A program made the translations under genes and the position numbers. From assembly GCA_012295275.1 (NCBI GenBank), contig CM022673.1, positions 20,306,310 to 20,348,809 of the forward strand: 42,500 bases of DNA. The letters run 5' to 3'. This document shows positions 1 to 12,133 of this stretch, in pieces (position 1 is the stretch's first letter; each line of letters starts with the position of its first letter). This stretch comes from Chrysomallon squamiferum (Eukaryota; Mollusca; Gastropoda; Neomphalida; Peltospiridae). The notes beneath the pieces were generated by a model, which did no database searches, was not told where the DNA came from, and saw only the letters and a list, made by a program, of their open reading frames with translations.

Positions 1-1300
1 TAAGTAAATAAATTAAGAAAAGTGAAAGGTAGAGTTGGAAGAAAGGTTATAGAATAAAACTGTGAGCTAATGTATTTTTCCAGAAAACGTTTTCAAGAGG
101 GATGAATCAAGACGAAACGCAGAGTTAGTGAGAAATAAAATTTATTAATTAAATAAACAATGTCTGCCTGACTTCTTTAACATGAAAACAGAGTAGTCTT
201 AAAACATAAATCTTAATAATAATAATTTTGTGTGTATATGTGTTATTTTAAACTATATTTAAGCTTACTATAACAAAGTGATATATTGCTCGTTCTACTC
301 ATATCTTTCTGAGCAAGTATACAAAACCAGTTTGACAAGCGTGTTATGCTTAGAACTGATCATGTTTACACTATCACTAAGCAACCAGGGTAATATAAAC
401 GTGACGTACAAACGTGTCGTATTGCCTTATTAAAATATCACCTGACGTGTCTCAGCGGACGATTCACAGAGCGAGCAGACGGCGTGGAATTTGTTACAGT
501 TAGTTAGCTGACAAGATTCGTGTTTTACTTCGATTTGGATCCACAGGTAGGCAAACCTTTTACTACATACTAATGACTGTTGATTGTTTATTTATTTCTC
601 ATTATAAAATTAATGATTTGATTTGATTTGATTTTTTTTTTCTTTGATTTATTGATTATTTATTATGATTTTGTTTTCTTATTTTTTTTTTTTTTTTTTT
701 TTTTTTTTTCTGTGGTTTTTTTTGTGTTTTTCTTTTATCTTTTATACGGTGAATTCGGACTCTGGCGTCTGCTTTTTAATTTAAAAATAATATTCACACC
801 AACGATTATGAGCTAATAAAATTGCATTATAAATAAACTAATAAACTAATGATTGATTTCTTTTATTACCTTTTTAGTGTATCTTTCTCATTGAATAATA
901 AAAAGTCGAAATATATCTTTGTATCAACAAAAATATAATAATAATTTTAAATAATAATAATAATAATAATAAATAAATAAATAAATAAATAATGCAGCAT
1001 CTACGGATATGTTGTTCAGTCATCTCATAAAGCAGACAATGGAGCGGAATAACTGATTATTTAAAAATACAAATTTAAAATTAATTTGTTTTCTGAAAAA
1101 TTAATGCTGATGTAAATTAGTCTATTTAGGAAGTTACAAAAAGTAGAATAATTATGATTAGCCATTGAGAGTAGTTTCACAACAGAACAGGACAAATATA
1201 AACTATATTACTTTTTTTCTTCTTTTTTATTATTAGGGTTGTTATTTGGGTTTATTTCGTTTTTAAAGTTTGTTTGTTTGTTTGTTTGTTTATTCTTTTC
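1..1300. repeat. Segmental repeat block A, copy 1
   Basis: AT-rich non-coding sequence that recurs, diverged, at 6740-7430 and 8660-9200 in the same orientation. Shared landmarks include the gagcaagtat stretch near 312 and 7052, the aggtaggcaaa stretch near 544 and 7228, and the tctcataaagcag stretch near 1023 and 8987. A long poly-T tract lies around 685-709 and TAA/TAAA microsatellites at about 948-993. The T-rich open frame at 628-816 is a by-product of the poly-T run and is not a gene. No coding signal is seen. Confidence 0.7.
420..546 (+). other. Candidate non-coding exon ending in a conserved splice donor
   Basis: A relatively GC-rich stretch inside block A ends in CCACAG|GTAGGC, a good 5' splice-site consensus. 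The second copy of block A keeps the site as CCAAAG|GTAGGC at 7229/7230 although the flanks have diverged. The first coding exon of the STAND gene at 19401 is preceded by an acceptor-like AG, so an upstream untranslated exon is expected. This link is inference only, and chance conservation within a repeat is equally possible. Confidence 0.2.
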
Positions 1301-1563
1301 CTTATCTTTCTTTTTTATTATCGTTTAACATGGAATTGTTCAGGGGTTCTTTTGTTGTTTTTTTATTTCACAAGGTTATGAAACATTAGCATTGTCAAAT
1401 CTTTCGACTTCATTAAATGAAAATATAATTAATTATTAAATTACATCCATACGATAAATTATTTCAACGGTTAAATACTACGATACAAATAAACGTTTCA
1501 GAATAAAATTTTATTATTAAAAGTTCATTATAACATCAACAAGGTCAGTGTTACTTTAAGGTG

Positions 1564-1632
1564 AGATCATTGTCACGTGATCTAAACATTTGAAATACTT
1601 AATGTGAGTTTTGTCACGTAGACATGAGTAAA
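1564..1632 (+). repeat. CACGTG-containing repeat motif, copy 1
   Basis: A 70-bp motif with two parts: an imperfect palindrome around TCACGTGATC, then a TCACGTAGACA box about 40 bp later. Related copies lie at 5006-5085, 5401-5464 (internally shortened) and 7787-7873 (inverted). CACGTG is the canonical E-box core bound by bHLH factors, but no function is shown here. Confidence 0.6.
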
Positions 1633-1686
1633 CAAAGAAAAAAAGTAACGCATACCTTTTTTCAAATGATGATTATTATTATCTTT

Positions 1687-1689
<3 letters not shown>

Positions 1690-1728
<39 letters not shown>

Positions 1729-1871
1729 TAGCTAGCTTTTGCAATAAACGATTCAATGGAGTGTTTGAATTGGAAATGTTTCTGCAGCTTGGGTTCTAAA
1801 TTTAACAGTGAAACAAAACATTGTGGACAATTTCTCACACTTAATCTTAGCCTCCAACAGAAACCAGATTA

Positions 1872-1916
<45 letters not shown>

Positions 1917-2360
1917 GTATGTGGGATTGCCTTTAGATTCTTCACACATCTTTGACTGCTGTTTCTGTCTATGGGACTTGGCTGGCAACGAATCTTTTAA
2001 ATTACAAGGAATAATTTAATTTTTTCTTCTTCAATCTATTGTTGTAAAATCTGTTTCCAAACAAATCAGCCAAATCTTCTCTTAACTGATGTCGAAGAAG
2101 TTTATATTTTATGTATATTTATCTATTTACCTGTCTATATATGTATGCATGTATGTATGTATGTATGTATTTATCTATCTATCTATCTATAACAATCTAT
2201 AATTGCGTACCTTATTTTGTTTCATTATTTTGTCTTCATATAATGTTTCACTCAGTAAAATTTTGTTAATTTTTCATTTCATTTTTTTATTTTAGTTCAA
2301 TATTTTTTCATTTTAATAATAATAATAATAATAATAAATATTATTATTATTATTATTATA
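1690..2360. repeat. Cluster of microsatellites in non-coding DNA
   Basis: The stretch holds (TAA)n at about 1690-1728, a 40-bp (CA)n tract at 1875-1914, (ATGT)n followed by (ATCT)n at about 2141-2190, and (AAT)n running directly into (ATT)n at about 2316-2360. The last pair can fold into a perfect A/T hairpin. No gene is visible between them. Confidence 0.85.
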
Positions 2361-3990
2361 GTTGTTGTTTTGTTGCCGTTGATGTTGCTGCTGTTCTTGC
2401 GGATTTTGTTTTTGTTCTTTGTGCGTTCCTTTTACTGTGTTTAATAGCTCTACGGGTACTTAGATCGCATGATGACCGTGTTCACGATTGACTTGTTAAC
2501 AGTGAGAATTTGAAACCATTGTTAGAGTATAGAAAAATGTCATTTCACGGGTATTGAAGATAATATGACTGATACTGACTAGTTCTGTCTAAGTTCATTA
2601 GTATTATTATCATCATCATCATCATTATTAAATTTTTTCACTATGTATAAATATTCTCCAAGTTGTTTATTGATTAATTGTGTGTGTGTGTTTTTTGTTT
2701 TGTTTTTTTCTTTGTTGTTTTATCGGACTATTTCATTTTCTAAAATAGAGTGTTCGCAAACACTATGCACAAACACACAGGTATAAATATAAGTAAACAC
2801 ATGTATATGAACTGCAGACAATATATAGGTACAAAACAGACTTATAGGTCGACATCCAATAACACACACTCACCCACAGCCACACGCATAATACACACAC
2901 ATACATACATACGTAAATACATACATACATACTTACCTATATAGATAGTTAGATATAGATATTAAACTAAAATGAATAAGAGAAAAACAAAATTAAAAAA
3001 ATAAAGGTCAAGGTCAAGGGAGTCGTTATGCTTCCGTGGATGCTCCTGAGTTGATTTATCAAGACAAAGAGTATAATACCCGAAATGAGATACTTGCTGT
3101 TCACTTAAAGTTATTTATAGATAATTGTAGTTTGAGAAAAGAATGAGAAAGAAGAAGATGAAAAATATAAAGAAATGGATGTTAATATGAATGGTTTTAA
3201 AACAAAATTTATCGGAGTTTATTTTCTGTATGTTTGCAGTGTCGCGTTTTATTTTTATAAACTCATCGTAGCTGAAGAATACCTATGTCTTGGGTATTAA
3301 AGCATCGAATTTCTCATTACGTATTTAATTACTTACTCAATTCTTAAACATGAGAAAAGTAAGTAAATTTAAATTATTAATTCAATATTCTGTGGGACCT
3401 TTGTATTGCACGCTATTATTGTTTATTACACGTATTTTTTCCGTCTTTTTCTTTCCCCGCATGCAAAGTTTCAATAAATTTGTATAAATGGTAGAGTTCT
3501 AGCCGAACTCAAATAAATGGTTGACCTGAACTGTGACCTCAAAGATAACAACAAACTGTGTGGGTCCTAAACGTTCTTTATTAAAACTTGAAACCAAACA
3601 TCTGACGTCACGCAGAAGAGAAATCACGCAACGTCGCATTTGTACGTGGCGTCACATGAATAGCAGTATTGAAAAACCACCGACTGAGTTAGATACAGGT
3701 ACCCAGTTCTTTTGTCAGTGTCAGTGTCCATAGTCAGAGGTCAGATTCTATGATAATGAACACAATGTGAAACGTTTATGTAGAAATACAAACGTTATAT
3801 AAATAAATAAATAAATAACTAAACAACAACGACAATTAAAATACAGAGACATCTCTATTTTATTTATTTATTTATTCATTTATTTATTTTATTTCATTAT
3901 TATCTGAGATATTCATTTATTTTTCTATTACTTGTATCACTGATAACTACATATATCTTATAGGCTGGTGTTTTTTAAAGTATTTTATTC
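2310..3990. repeat. Segmental repeat block B, copy 1
   Basis: This block recurs in the same order and orientation at 41320-42500. Matching landmarks are the gtacttagat core (2456 and 41389), the tttcattttctaaaatag stretch (2730 and 41800), the gtagagttctagccg stretch (3491 and 42117), the ccatagtcagaggtcag stretch (3729 and 42354) and ctgataactac (3940 and 42490). About 2900-3400 is missing from the second copy. The best conserved part is 3490-3760. The small plus-strand frame at 3533-3733 is not preserved in the second copy, where a stop interrupts it, so it is unlikely to be coding. Confidence 0.85.
3004..3020 (+). promoter_or_regulatory. Overlapping AAGGTCA half-sites
   Basis: The sequence AAGGTCAAGGTCAAGG contains two TCAAGGTCA-like extended half-sites, the type bound by monomeric nuclear receptors of the FTZ-F1/ERR class. 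It is a motif match only, with no adjacent gene to regulate, so its significance is doubtful. Confidence 0.2.
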
Positions 3991-4189
3991 GATTATAATA
4001 TTTGGGGTTGTCTTTGACCAATGTATTAAATATGAAAAAATAAATAAAACATAAATAAATTAATAAATTAATAAATAAACTAATAATAATACGTCGTGTT
4101 TTAAATGTTATGTTACAGAAGGAAAGTTAACTTTTTATGGACATGTATGTTTATAACTTTTCACGTTCATTTATCTTCAAGAACCTCAT

Positions 4190-4382
4190 TTTATTTTTAT
4201 TTCACTCATAACTTATTTTGTATCTGATTTTATTAATTAATTTGTTTATTTGATTCATTTTATTATCATTCTTATTATTCTTAATATTACAATCATCGTT
4301 ATTGTTGTTATTCGTCTTGTTCTTCTTCTTCTTCTTCTTCTTCTTATTATTATTATTATTATTGTTGTTGTTGTTGCTATTG

Positions 4383-4421
<39 letters not shown>

Positions 4422-5320
4422 TTTACTGTGCATAGTACATGTACAGATACTTAGATCGCTCGTTAATCGTGACATGGTTGAGTTGCAAACAAGAATTTGA
4501 AACCAGTGTATACAATAAATGTCGTTATGCGGGTATCGAAGATAATGTTGCTAATACTGCCTTCTTTTGTCCGTGAAACCGTAGGTCACATTTGAAACTT
4601 TAATATCAAAGTACACTTCATTATTCTGGTTCCTGTGTTGTTGTTTTGTTATTATTATTATTAGTAGTAGTAGTAGTAGTAGTATTATTGTTGTTGTTGT
4701 TGTTGTTGTTGTCGTTGTTATTTACTCGAATTATATCTTTAATAATAATAATAATAATTATTATTATTATTATTATTATTATTTTATTATTATTTTTTTA
4801 AACTGTTTAATATGGAGTATCTTCTCGTTAAAATTATTTCTGACAAGGGTCAAACAAGATTCAATTTGTTGTTAAATTTCTTTTTTCATTAATGAAATTA
4901 TTTCTTAAGTTATAATATATACGATATATACTTACTTGGTAATTGTTTGAGAATGAAATATTTATTTTAAAACTTTGTCATTAGATTTTAAAATAATGGT
5001 CTTTGAGATCAGATCATTGTCACGTGATCTAGAGATGTAAATCTTTAAATAATTAACATGAGTTTGGTCACGCAGACACGAGTTATGAAAGAGCAGGCTT
5101 TATTGTTTTACAAGTCTATATTATTTATTAGTATGGTGAGGTTTAAAATCAAATGATTAAACAGAAACATTTTATGTTGATCTGCGAGTGTGGTTCTTTA
5201 TTATTATTGTCTCGTGTATGAAAGATTCCAGTTAGTTTGTTCTTAAAGTTTTTGTTTCCATTAAATGATTTTTTCGTTTTATTAAATTACAATATTGCAA
5301 TGAACTAAGAAATGAAATCA
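4190..5320. repeat. Segmental repeat block C, copy 1
   Basis: A non-coding block containing long (CTT)n, (ATT)n and (GTT)n tracts at 4318-4430 and 4650-4790. It also has the gatacttagatcg repeat core near 4447 and a CACGTG motif copy at 5006-5085. Part of it (4190-4530) recurs directly at 7430-7650. The rest (about 4540-5310) recurs inverted at 7650-8660, with near-identity between 4811-5125 and 7745-8065. The isoleucine- and leucine-rich open frame at 4250-4435 is microsatellite translation, not a gene. Confidence 0.8.
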
Positions 5321-5400
5321 ATGATATCAACAGATTTGGTAAATGTTTGAGAATGAAAAGTTTAATATTAATACTCATTATTTTTCTGTCGTTAGATTTT

Positions 5401-5480
5401 AAAATAAACAAGCTCACTGGCCAAGGTCACGGACACGTATTCTGTCACGTAGACACGAGTTAGCAATGAACAGACTATAG
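5401..5480 (+). repeat. Shortened copy of the CACGTG repeat motif
   Basis: It keeps the aacaagctcactgg leader that is also seen inverted near 7880, and the TCACGTAGACACGAGTTA box. The central segment with the CACGTG palindrome is lost and replaced by AAGGTCACGGACACG. Confidence 0.5.
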
Positions 5481-5699
5481 TTTTTCAACTGTTTTTTATT
5501 TTTTAATACATTATTACATGAGTATGTTACTGTAATATTTAGAGATTTCAAAAATAACACTGTAGAGTAAGTCTGGTATTCCGAAGATGCGAATACGCTT
5601 ACAGTAACACATTTTAATTAACAACGCGTACACAAAGAAAATACATTAAATAGACGCGAAGTCAGAGTACTTACATTACAACACTCACTGACATTTACT

Positions 5700-6300
5700 G
5701 AACAACAGACGTTGAAAGTATCAAAGGCATAGCCAAATAAGCCAACAGTAGAGAATAACTTCGTTAGCATTGAAAAAGAAATTAACAAAATTCAAGTTTG
5801 TTAACTGAAATTATCGGTAGCAACAGGAAATGTGACTGATTACGTTGTGGAAGATGTATGTTATGTCCCTTCTAATTATCATTTTTCAGTTGTTTGAGAG
5901 TTTGTTGCTTATGTGCTATTTTGTTTATTACAAAGAAAGCACATCTTTGTTGTTTCTTTTTTAAATTGTGTGTCTGTGTAGCAATGTATCAACACAACTG
6001 GTGTTTTTCCTTTTTTCCCGAAAAGTCGCTAATTTACTCAACAACATACATTAAAATTATAGCAGGCCTAGCCAGAGCAATTGTGGAGAAAATCTTCGTT
6101 AGCCTTGATGAAGAAATTAATAAAATTCCTGTTTATTAATTGAAATTGTCAAAACCCAAAGGAAATATAAATAATTCCGTCACGGAAAGATTTATGTCAT
6201 GTGTTTTCTATTTATCAGTCTCCCAACGTTTGAGAGTGTATGGTTTATGTTCTGTGTTGTGATTACAAAGAAAGCATTTATTTTGTTTTTAATGTTTAAA
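5700..6300 (+). repeat. Two tandem direct repeats of about 335 bp
   Basis: The first copy (about 5700-5960) and second copy (about 6035-6300) share the cttcgttagc anchor at 5759 and 6094, the following gaagaaattaa stretch, and the attacaaagaaagca stretch near 5927 and 6262. Reading frames are not conserved between copies, so this is a non-coding duplication. A (TTA)n tract follows at about 6371-6402. Confidence 0.65.
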
Positions 6301-6369
6301 AACGGTAGTAATAATAATGTATGTACAAATTCAGTTGCGCTTGAGTGTTATTGTGCAAAAAAAAATAAA

Positions 6370-6403
<34 letters not shown>

Positions 6404-6739
6404 TCGAATTATTTCTCTTATTTTTCCTCTTTCTGTGTGCCTCCTTCCGCCTCCGACTTTGGAGTGTGTGTGTGAACGCGCATGTGTCTAATTTGTACAT
6501 AGAAGTAAACCTGTGACCTAGAACGAACTGCACTTAGAAGTTTCTTTTATGTAAAACGAAGTGCATTATCTCTTCTTATTGAGACAGGTTCACTTGAAAG
6601 TGTAAAAAGACATTGGTTCATACTGGTACTACAAAAAATAAATTTATTATTATGGTCACAGTTAAAATTATATGTTTATCAAATATATTGACCTGAAACT
6701 GGCATATAATTTAACTGAAGTGTAAATAAATAAATAAAT

Positions 6740-7430
6740 AAATAAATGTGAAATGCAAAGTTGGCTGGAAGGTTAATAAAATAAAATTATCTTTACGATT
6801 CAGTGTATTTTATCACGAACGTTTCATGACTAAACGCAGAGTGAGTGAGAAATAAAAATAAATAATAAAATTAAAAATGCCTGCCCTAACTTCTGTGACA
6901 CGAAAACAGAGTACTACAGAGTATCTTCTTTGCTGGACGTGCAACATAAATCTTAATAATTATGTGTGTGTGTGTGTGTGCTATTTCAAGTTCTCGTTAA
7001 GCTTATATAAGAAAATGATGTAGCTGCCACCTGTTTACTGCGCATATCTTTTTGAGCAAGTATAAAAACCACTTAGATAAAAGTGCTATACTTAGAAATG
7101 ATTGTGGTTACCTTGTCACGAAGCAACCAACGCAACATACTACGTGGAAACCTGTGACGTGTGTTTTACAAATTTGTGACAATTCGCTAGTGGGCAAGAT
7201 TCGAGTTTTTCTTCAATTTCCATCCAAAGGTAGGCAAAACCTTTTCCTACACTGCTATTACTAGTGACTGTTGGTTGTTTATTTATTCCTTAAGATAAGA
7301 TTAATTACTTTATTTTATTTTATTCTTTTTATGGACAACCCGGATTCTTACATTCGAAACTCGGCCCATATTTGCGTTTTCATTTAAAAATAATAAAGTA
7401 ACATTATGTTTTATTTCATGCGTAATTTTA
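6740..7430. repeat. Segmental repeat block A, copy 2 (left part)
   Basis: Diverged direct copy of about 20-800. It shares the cgcagagt.agtgagaaataaaa stretch, a (GT)n tract near 6965, and an exon-like end at 7229. Its right part resumes at 8660 after an interruption. The last 130 bp (7270-7400) are repeated at 8667-8797. Confidence 0.7.
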
Positions 7431-8485
7431 TTTTTGGTTTATTTTTATTATTTAATTTGTTTATTTGATTAATTTGATTATCATTGTGGTTATTCTTCAT
7501 GTAGTTCTTGTTGTTGTTGTTGTTCTTCTTCTTATTATTATTATTATTCTATATGTTACTGTGCATAGTACATGTATAGATACTTAGATCGCATGTTAAT
7601 CGTGCTCACGGTTGATTTGTAAACAAGCACAATTTGAAACCTGTGTAATTACTCTCAGTTCATTGCAATATTGTAATTTAATTAAAACAAAATTCATTTA
7701 AATGAAACAAGAAATTCAACAATAAACTAACTGGGATCTTTCATATATATATAAGACTTGTAAAACAATAAAGTCTGCTCTTTCGTAACTCGTGTCTACG
7801 TGACCAAATTCATGTTAAGTATTTAAAGATTTACATCTCTAGATCACGTGACAATGATCTGATCTCAAAGACCAGTGAGCTTGTTTATTTTAAAATCTAA
7901 TGACAAAGTTTTATAATAAATGTTTATTCTCAAACAATTACCAAGTACGTATATATCGTACTATTATAACATAAGAAATAATTTCATTAATGAAAAAAGA
8001 AATTTAACAATAAATTGAATCTTCTATAGACCCTTGGCAGAAATAATTATCACGAGAAGATACAACAATTTCAAAAAACAAAACATACAAAAGAAAAAAG
8101 AAGACAAAAACAAGAACAATATCAGCTAATAAGTAGAACTGTAATAAGGAATATTTATTTTAGCCATTTTAAATTACAACTCTATAATTGTACCAATGTA
8201 GAAATTAACCTGTTACTTTATTAACGGTGACTAAAGCTTGAACATACTTTCTGCGACTTACCGAATTACATCGGCATCAATACTTACGAAACAATTAATT
8301 TCAAATTTGTCATTTCACATAATGAGTTATTCTGTAGACGATTCATTCCTCCATCGACTATCTTATAAGATAACTGAACGAAGTTTACATTAATATTTTT
8401 ACAAACTGCTCGTTCATCAATGGTGTTTATACTTAGTACAGCTTTTTTCTTTCGTTCTTCTTCTTTTTCTTCTTCTTCTTCTTTA

Positions 8486-8525
<40 letters not shown>

Positions 8526-8660
8526 TGTGTTGTGTTTACAATCTGACCTACTGTTTCACAGACAAAACTAGGCACTATTATTATCATTATCTTCGATACC
8601 CACATTTATTGTATTCTCTGACAATCAGCGTAACTACACAGGTTTAAAATTCTACTTATT
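7430..8660. repeat. Block C copy inserted in block A, carrying a 1-kb inversion
   Basis: 7430-7650 matches 4190-4530 directly, while 7650-8640 matches about 4540-5310 in inverted orientation. The inverted part is bounded by AAACCTGTGTAATTAC at 7637-7652 and its near-perfect reverse complement at 8630-8645 (15 of 16 match). The whole insert lies between the 130-bp direct repeats 7270-7400 and 8667-8797. A CACGTG motif copy is at 7787-7873 and a (TTA)n tract at about 8483-8524. Confidence 0.7.
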
Positions 8661-9339
8661 TACAATTGTTCATTGTTTATTTATTCCTCAAGATAAAATT
8701 AATTACTTTATTTTATTTTCTTATTATTCTTTTTACGGAGAACCCAGATTCTCACATCCGAAACTCGGCGCACGTTTGCGTTTTCATTTAAAAATAATTC
8801 TCAACAATTATGAAGAAATTAAATTATATTATAAACAAACAAACGAAAAATGAATAAATAAATAAACCTTTTCTATATCTTTTTTCATTGAGTAATAATA
8901 TATGTTGTATAAACAAAAGTTTAATGATATTAACAACAACAACAACAATAATAAATAAATAAATAAATAAAGCATATTGTTCAGTTATCTCATAAAGCAG
9001 TCGATAGAGGAATACATATCTATGGAAAATTTAAAAATTAATTAATATTAATTCTGATGTAAATTAGTGTGTTTAGGACGTTACAAAAAGTGTAGAATAA
9101 TTACGATTAGTTGCATATTCAGGACAAATCTGTGATATGAATTTTATTACTTTTCTTTATTTTGTTTTTTATCTTTTTATCTTTTTTTTTTTCTTCTTAT
9201 TTTACTGTTATTATTAGTTATTTTATTTAAAAAAAATTTCTTTCTGGATTTTCCTGATCGACTAAGCAAAGATAAAAGTATTCCTTTTCAAGTGATTATT
9301 ATTTTCTTAATGGAAAACATATATATATATAATAATGTT

Positions 9340-9379
<40 letters not shown>

Positions 9380-9400
9380 TGCATTTTTACGCGTTAGAAA
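8660..9400. repeat. Segmental repeat block A, copy 2 (right part)
   Basis: A diverged copy of about 580-1300. It includes the ctcataaagcag and gatgtaaattagt landmarks, followed by TAA microsatellites at about 9346-9376. No gene is seen. Confidence 0.65.
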
Positions 9401-11640
9401 ATACACATGGTTTCGTTTCCGCCATCCCTCGTTTTCCCCATTCTCGTTATAAAAGTAACATCATATGAAAAAGCATATTCAAAATGACGTTTTCCTTTCA
9501 TAAATCTAAAAACAAACTTGTTTCGGAACAAAAAAAACAAATAAACAGGTATTTAAAGTGAAAATTATTTTTCTTTCTGCAAAAGACACCCGATCAAGCA
9601 TAATTCATGAAAAGAGCAATTTCTGCTTTTTCTAATAAAATAAACACGGAGATTATTCTGAACATATCACGGTGAAAATGCGGGAAGCCTTAAAAGACAG
9701 TCACTCGTTGGTCAGAAATGAATCAATCAATGTTCTCACTAAGCAAATTAATGGGAATGCGATGTGAAGGAAAGTATTAGAGATTACCTTAAACATAACT
9801 GAATGAAGTGCTGTATGACAGAAAAGAGTATTTATATATATATATAATTTTATTTAATTTTTGTTATTTATTTATGTATTTATTTATTTATTTATTATTG
9901 TTTTGTTGTCGTTTACCTTATCTTGTTTAAAAAAGCATATATTAATAGTTTTTGTTCGAGGAAGTTGATGTTTGCTAATTCCAAGGGCGGTAATTTGTGA
10001 TCACTGTGTTGATAATTTTATTTGCCTTTGACATTAGTCTGTTTCTAGTTTTAGTTTCACACACATATCATTTACCGTTATCTGTCTTACTCAAATCACA
10101 ATCACACATACATGTACATATATTACCTGACACTGTATTAAAACAGTACACATAAGTGCACTGCCTTTCTGTAAAGTTACTTTGTTTTTGTTCATATCCT
10201 GGTATTTGGATTTTCTTGCTATCTAGTTATTTGGATTTTTTGGCAAAAAGAATGTGCAGTAACAATTTGTTTTCAGTCAGAACAGAGGCAACCATGCTAT
10301 CTCAATAACTTGTGTACGTATAAAACTATCATGTGACTGAAACAAGTCTTGTATTTTGCAAATATGCTAGAAAATAGAGCTGATCTATTTTTGTTAAAAG
10401 TTCATGACATTTGATTCATAACATTTTATTTTGTAAACTAACCAAATCCATGTACATTGATAATAAATAAATAAACAAAATTAAATTTTAAGCATCAGTT
10501 TTAAGTCTTTTAAAGAATTTTTGATACTTATTATTATTAATATTATTATTATTATTATTTTAAATATTTTCCTTAAATGACAGCAGTTCTTTCATAATAA
10601 TAATAATAATAATAAAATAATAATAATAATAATAATAAAAGAAAGTGTATTACTTGACAATATTATTTTAAGAAGAAAGGTAAATGTAAGTTTTGTATTG
10701 TTCTGTTCACAGGACAGAAAAGTTGTATGGTCAGTTACAGACAACTGGTTTAACATACAGCAGCTAATGTCTAAAGATGGGTTAAACTGAACTGTAAGTA
10801 AGTAAATGTTCAGTTTGTTCTTATTATTAATATTGACACACAAACAGAAGCATAAACATACACACGTACATATTTGAAATAAGAATTGTGATTAACAGTA
10901 AACATACTAAAATTTAATATTATAAGTGTACAATTTACAGTACAAGACCGATACAAACTTAAATTTTCAAAGCTAGTCATAAGCTGGGTCGATGTTTTGT
11001 TTTAAAACAAATTACTTTTCATTCTTGTTGTTTGTTTATTATAATTATTTCTTTAGCAGTTTTCAACCTTTACATTAAATATCTTACATCGACTTAAAAA
11101 GCAAATTTCATATCTGTCTCTGATAATAGAAACAATAAATATCAAATAAAATTATTTTTTACCTTAGTTATCTTGTTTTCTTTGTTATTTATTTATTTAT
11201 TTATTGATTTATTGATTTATTTACATTTCAAAAAATGAAATAACAGGACTTACTGAACAGTTTATAAATGGAAATTATGGTGAATGTTTGTCATTTATTT
11301 AAAAAAGAAAAAAGTTTTATATTTTCAGTCACTGAATATTCTTAACTTCAGCTTCTTCAAATACTTAATAACTCTTTAGCAAGTATTATCAAAACTTGTA
11401 ACCCCAGTTAGGTAACACTAATTTTCATCCGAAGATTTTGAAGCATAAATACATTTTTTTTTACTGATTTTGTCCTGACACAGTCTAGCAATAAAAACGT
11501 TTGTTTCAACTGGAGCTGTGTGTTTACGTATATACATCTTCAATCTGTCAAGTTATTCATGCCCAGATATAATATAATGATACATTAAATATATATAATA
11601 TAATATGTAACACAAACATATTTTTTATAAATTCATATAT
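9400..11640. other. AT-rich intergenic stretch, no gene recognised
   Basis: I see no supported reading frame. The sequence holds (TA)n near 9835, (TTTA)n at about 9865-9898 and 11185-11223, and (TTA)n/(TAA)n at about 10535-10640. The open frame on the minus strand at 10592-10843 is partly microsatellite translation and matches no family I know. Confidence 0.6.
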
Positions 11641-12133
11641 TTTTATTATTATTATTTATTTACAGTCTTCACTGTTAACATTTTTCCATTTACACAGTTA
11701 ACTATTTGCCAGTAAGACCTTCGGGGATACGTAACTATTTACATCTATATTTGCCTCTATATGAATGCCCCCTAAGCACTTTAACTTTCTGGATAAAATG
11801 TGATGCAGCTGACTAAAACTAATAACCACTTAATAACCAAGGACCCCCTGGAGTCAATCCAGACCGCTATCCTGATACTGTATGTGGTTCGTCCGTGCCA
11901 GCCTGGCACACATGGTTGTCTGCTTATACCCCTCCTGACATTTAAATCAGAGAGTGGACAAGAGACAAGGTTCCAATCTGTAAATGCTGTAATTAACACT
12001 AGCCCCCTCGTCAAAGTCATAGGTGCGCTGAGCAATTCCATTCGGCCTCGAAGGTGTTGCAGATTCCTCTGGCAGGCTCCCGGTGTTCCATACACCAGAG
12101 TGAGTCTATATCAATTCCATCTATCCATTTACC

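Noticed and set aside
2750-2944. His/Thr-rich 64-residue open frame
   Set aside because: It comes from CACA- and TACA-type simple sequence, and the collinear copy at 41810-41970 does not keep the frame.
4250-4435. Poly-Ile/Leu and poly-Ser open frames over TTA, CTT and TCA tracts (also 6348-6533, 8420-8647, 29380-29607, 41566-41793)
   Set aside because: Microsatellite translations with no start context or conserved sequence.
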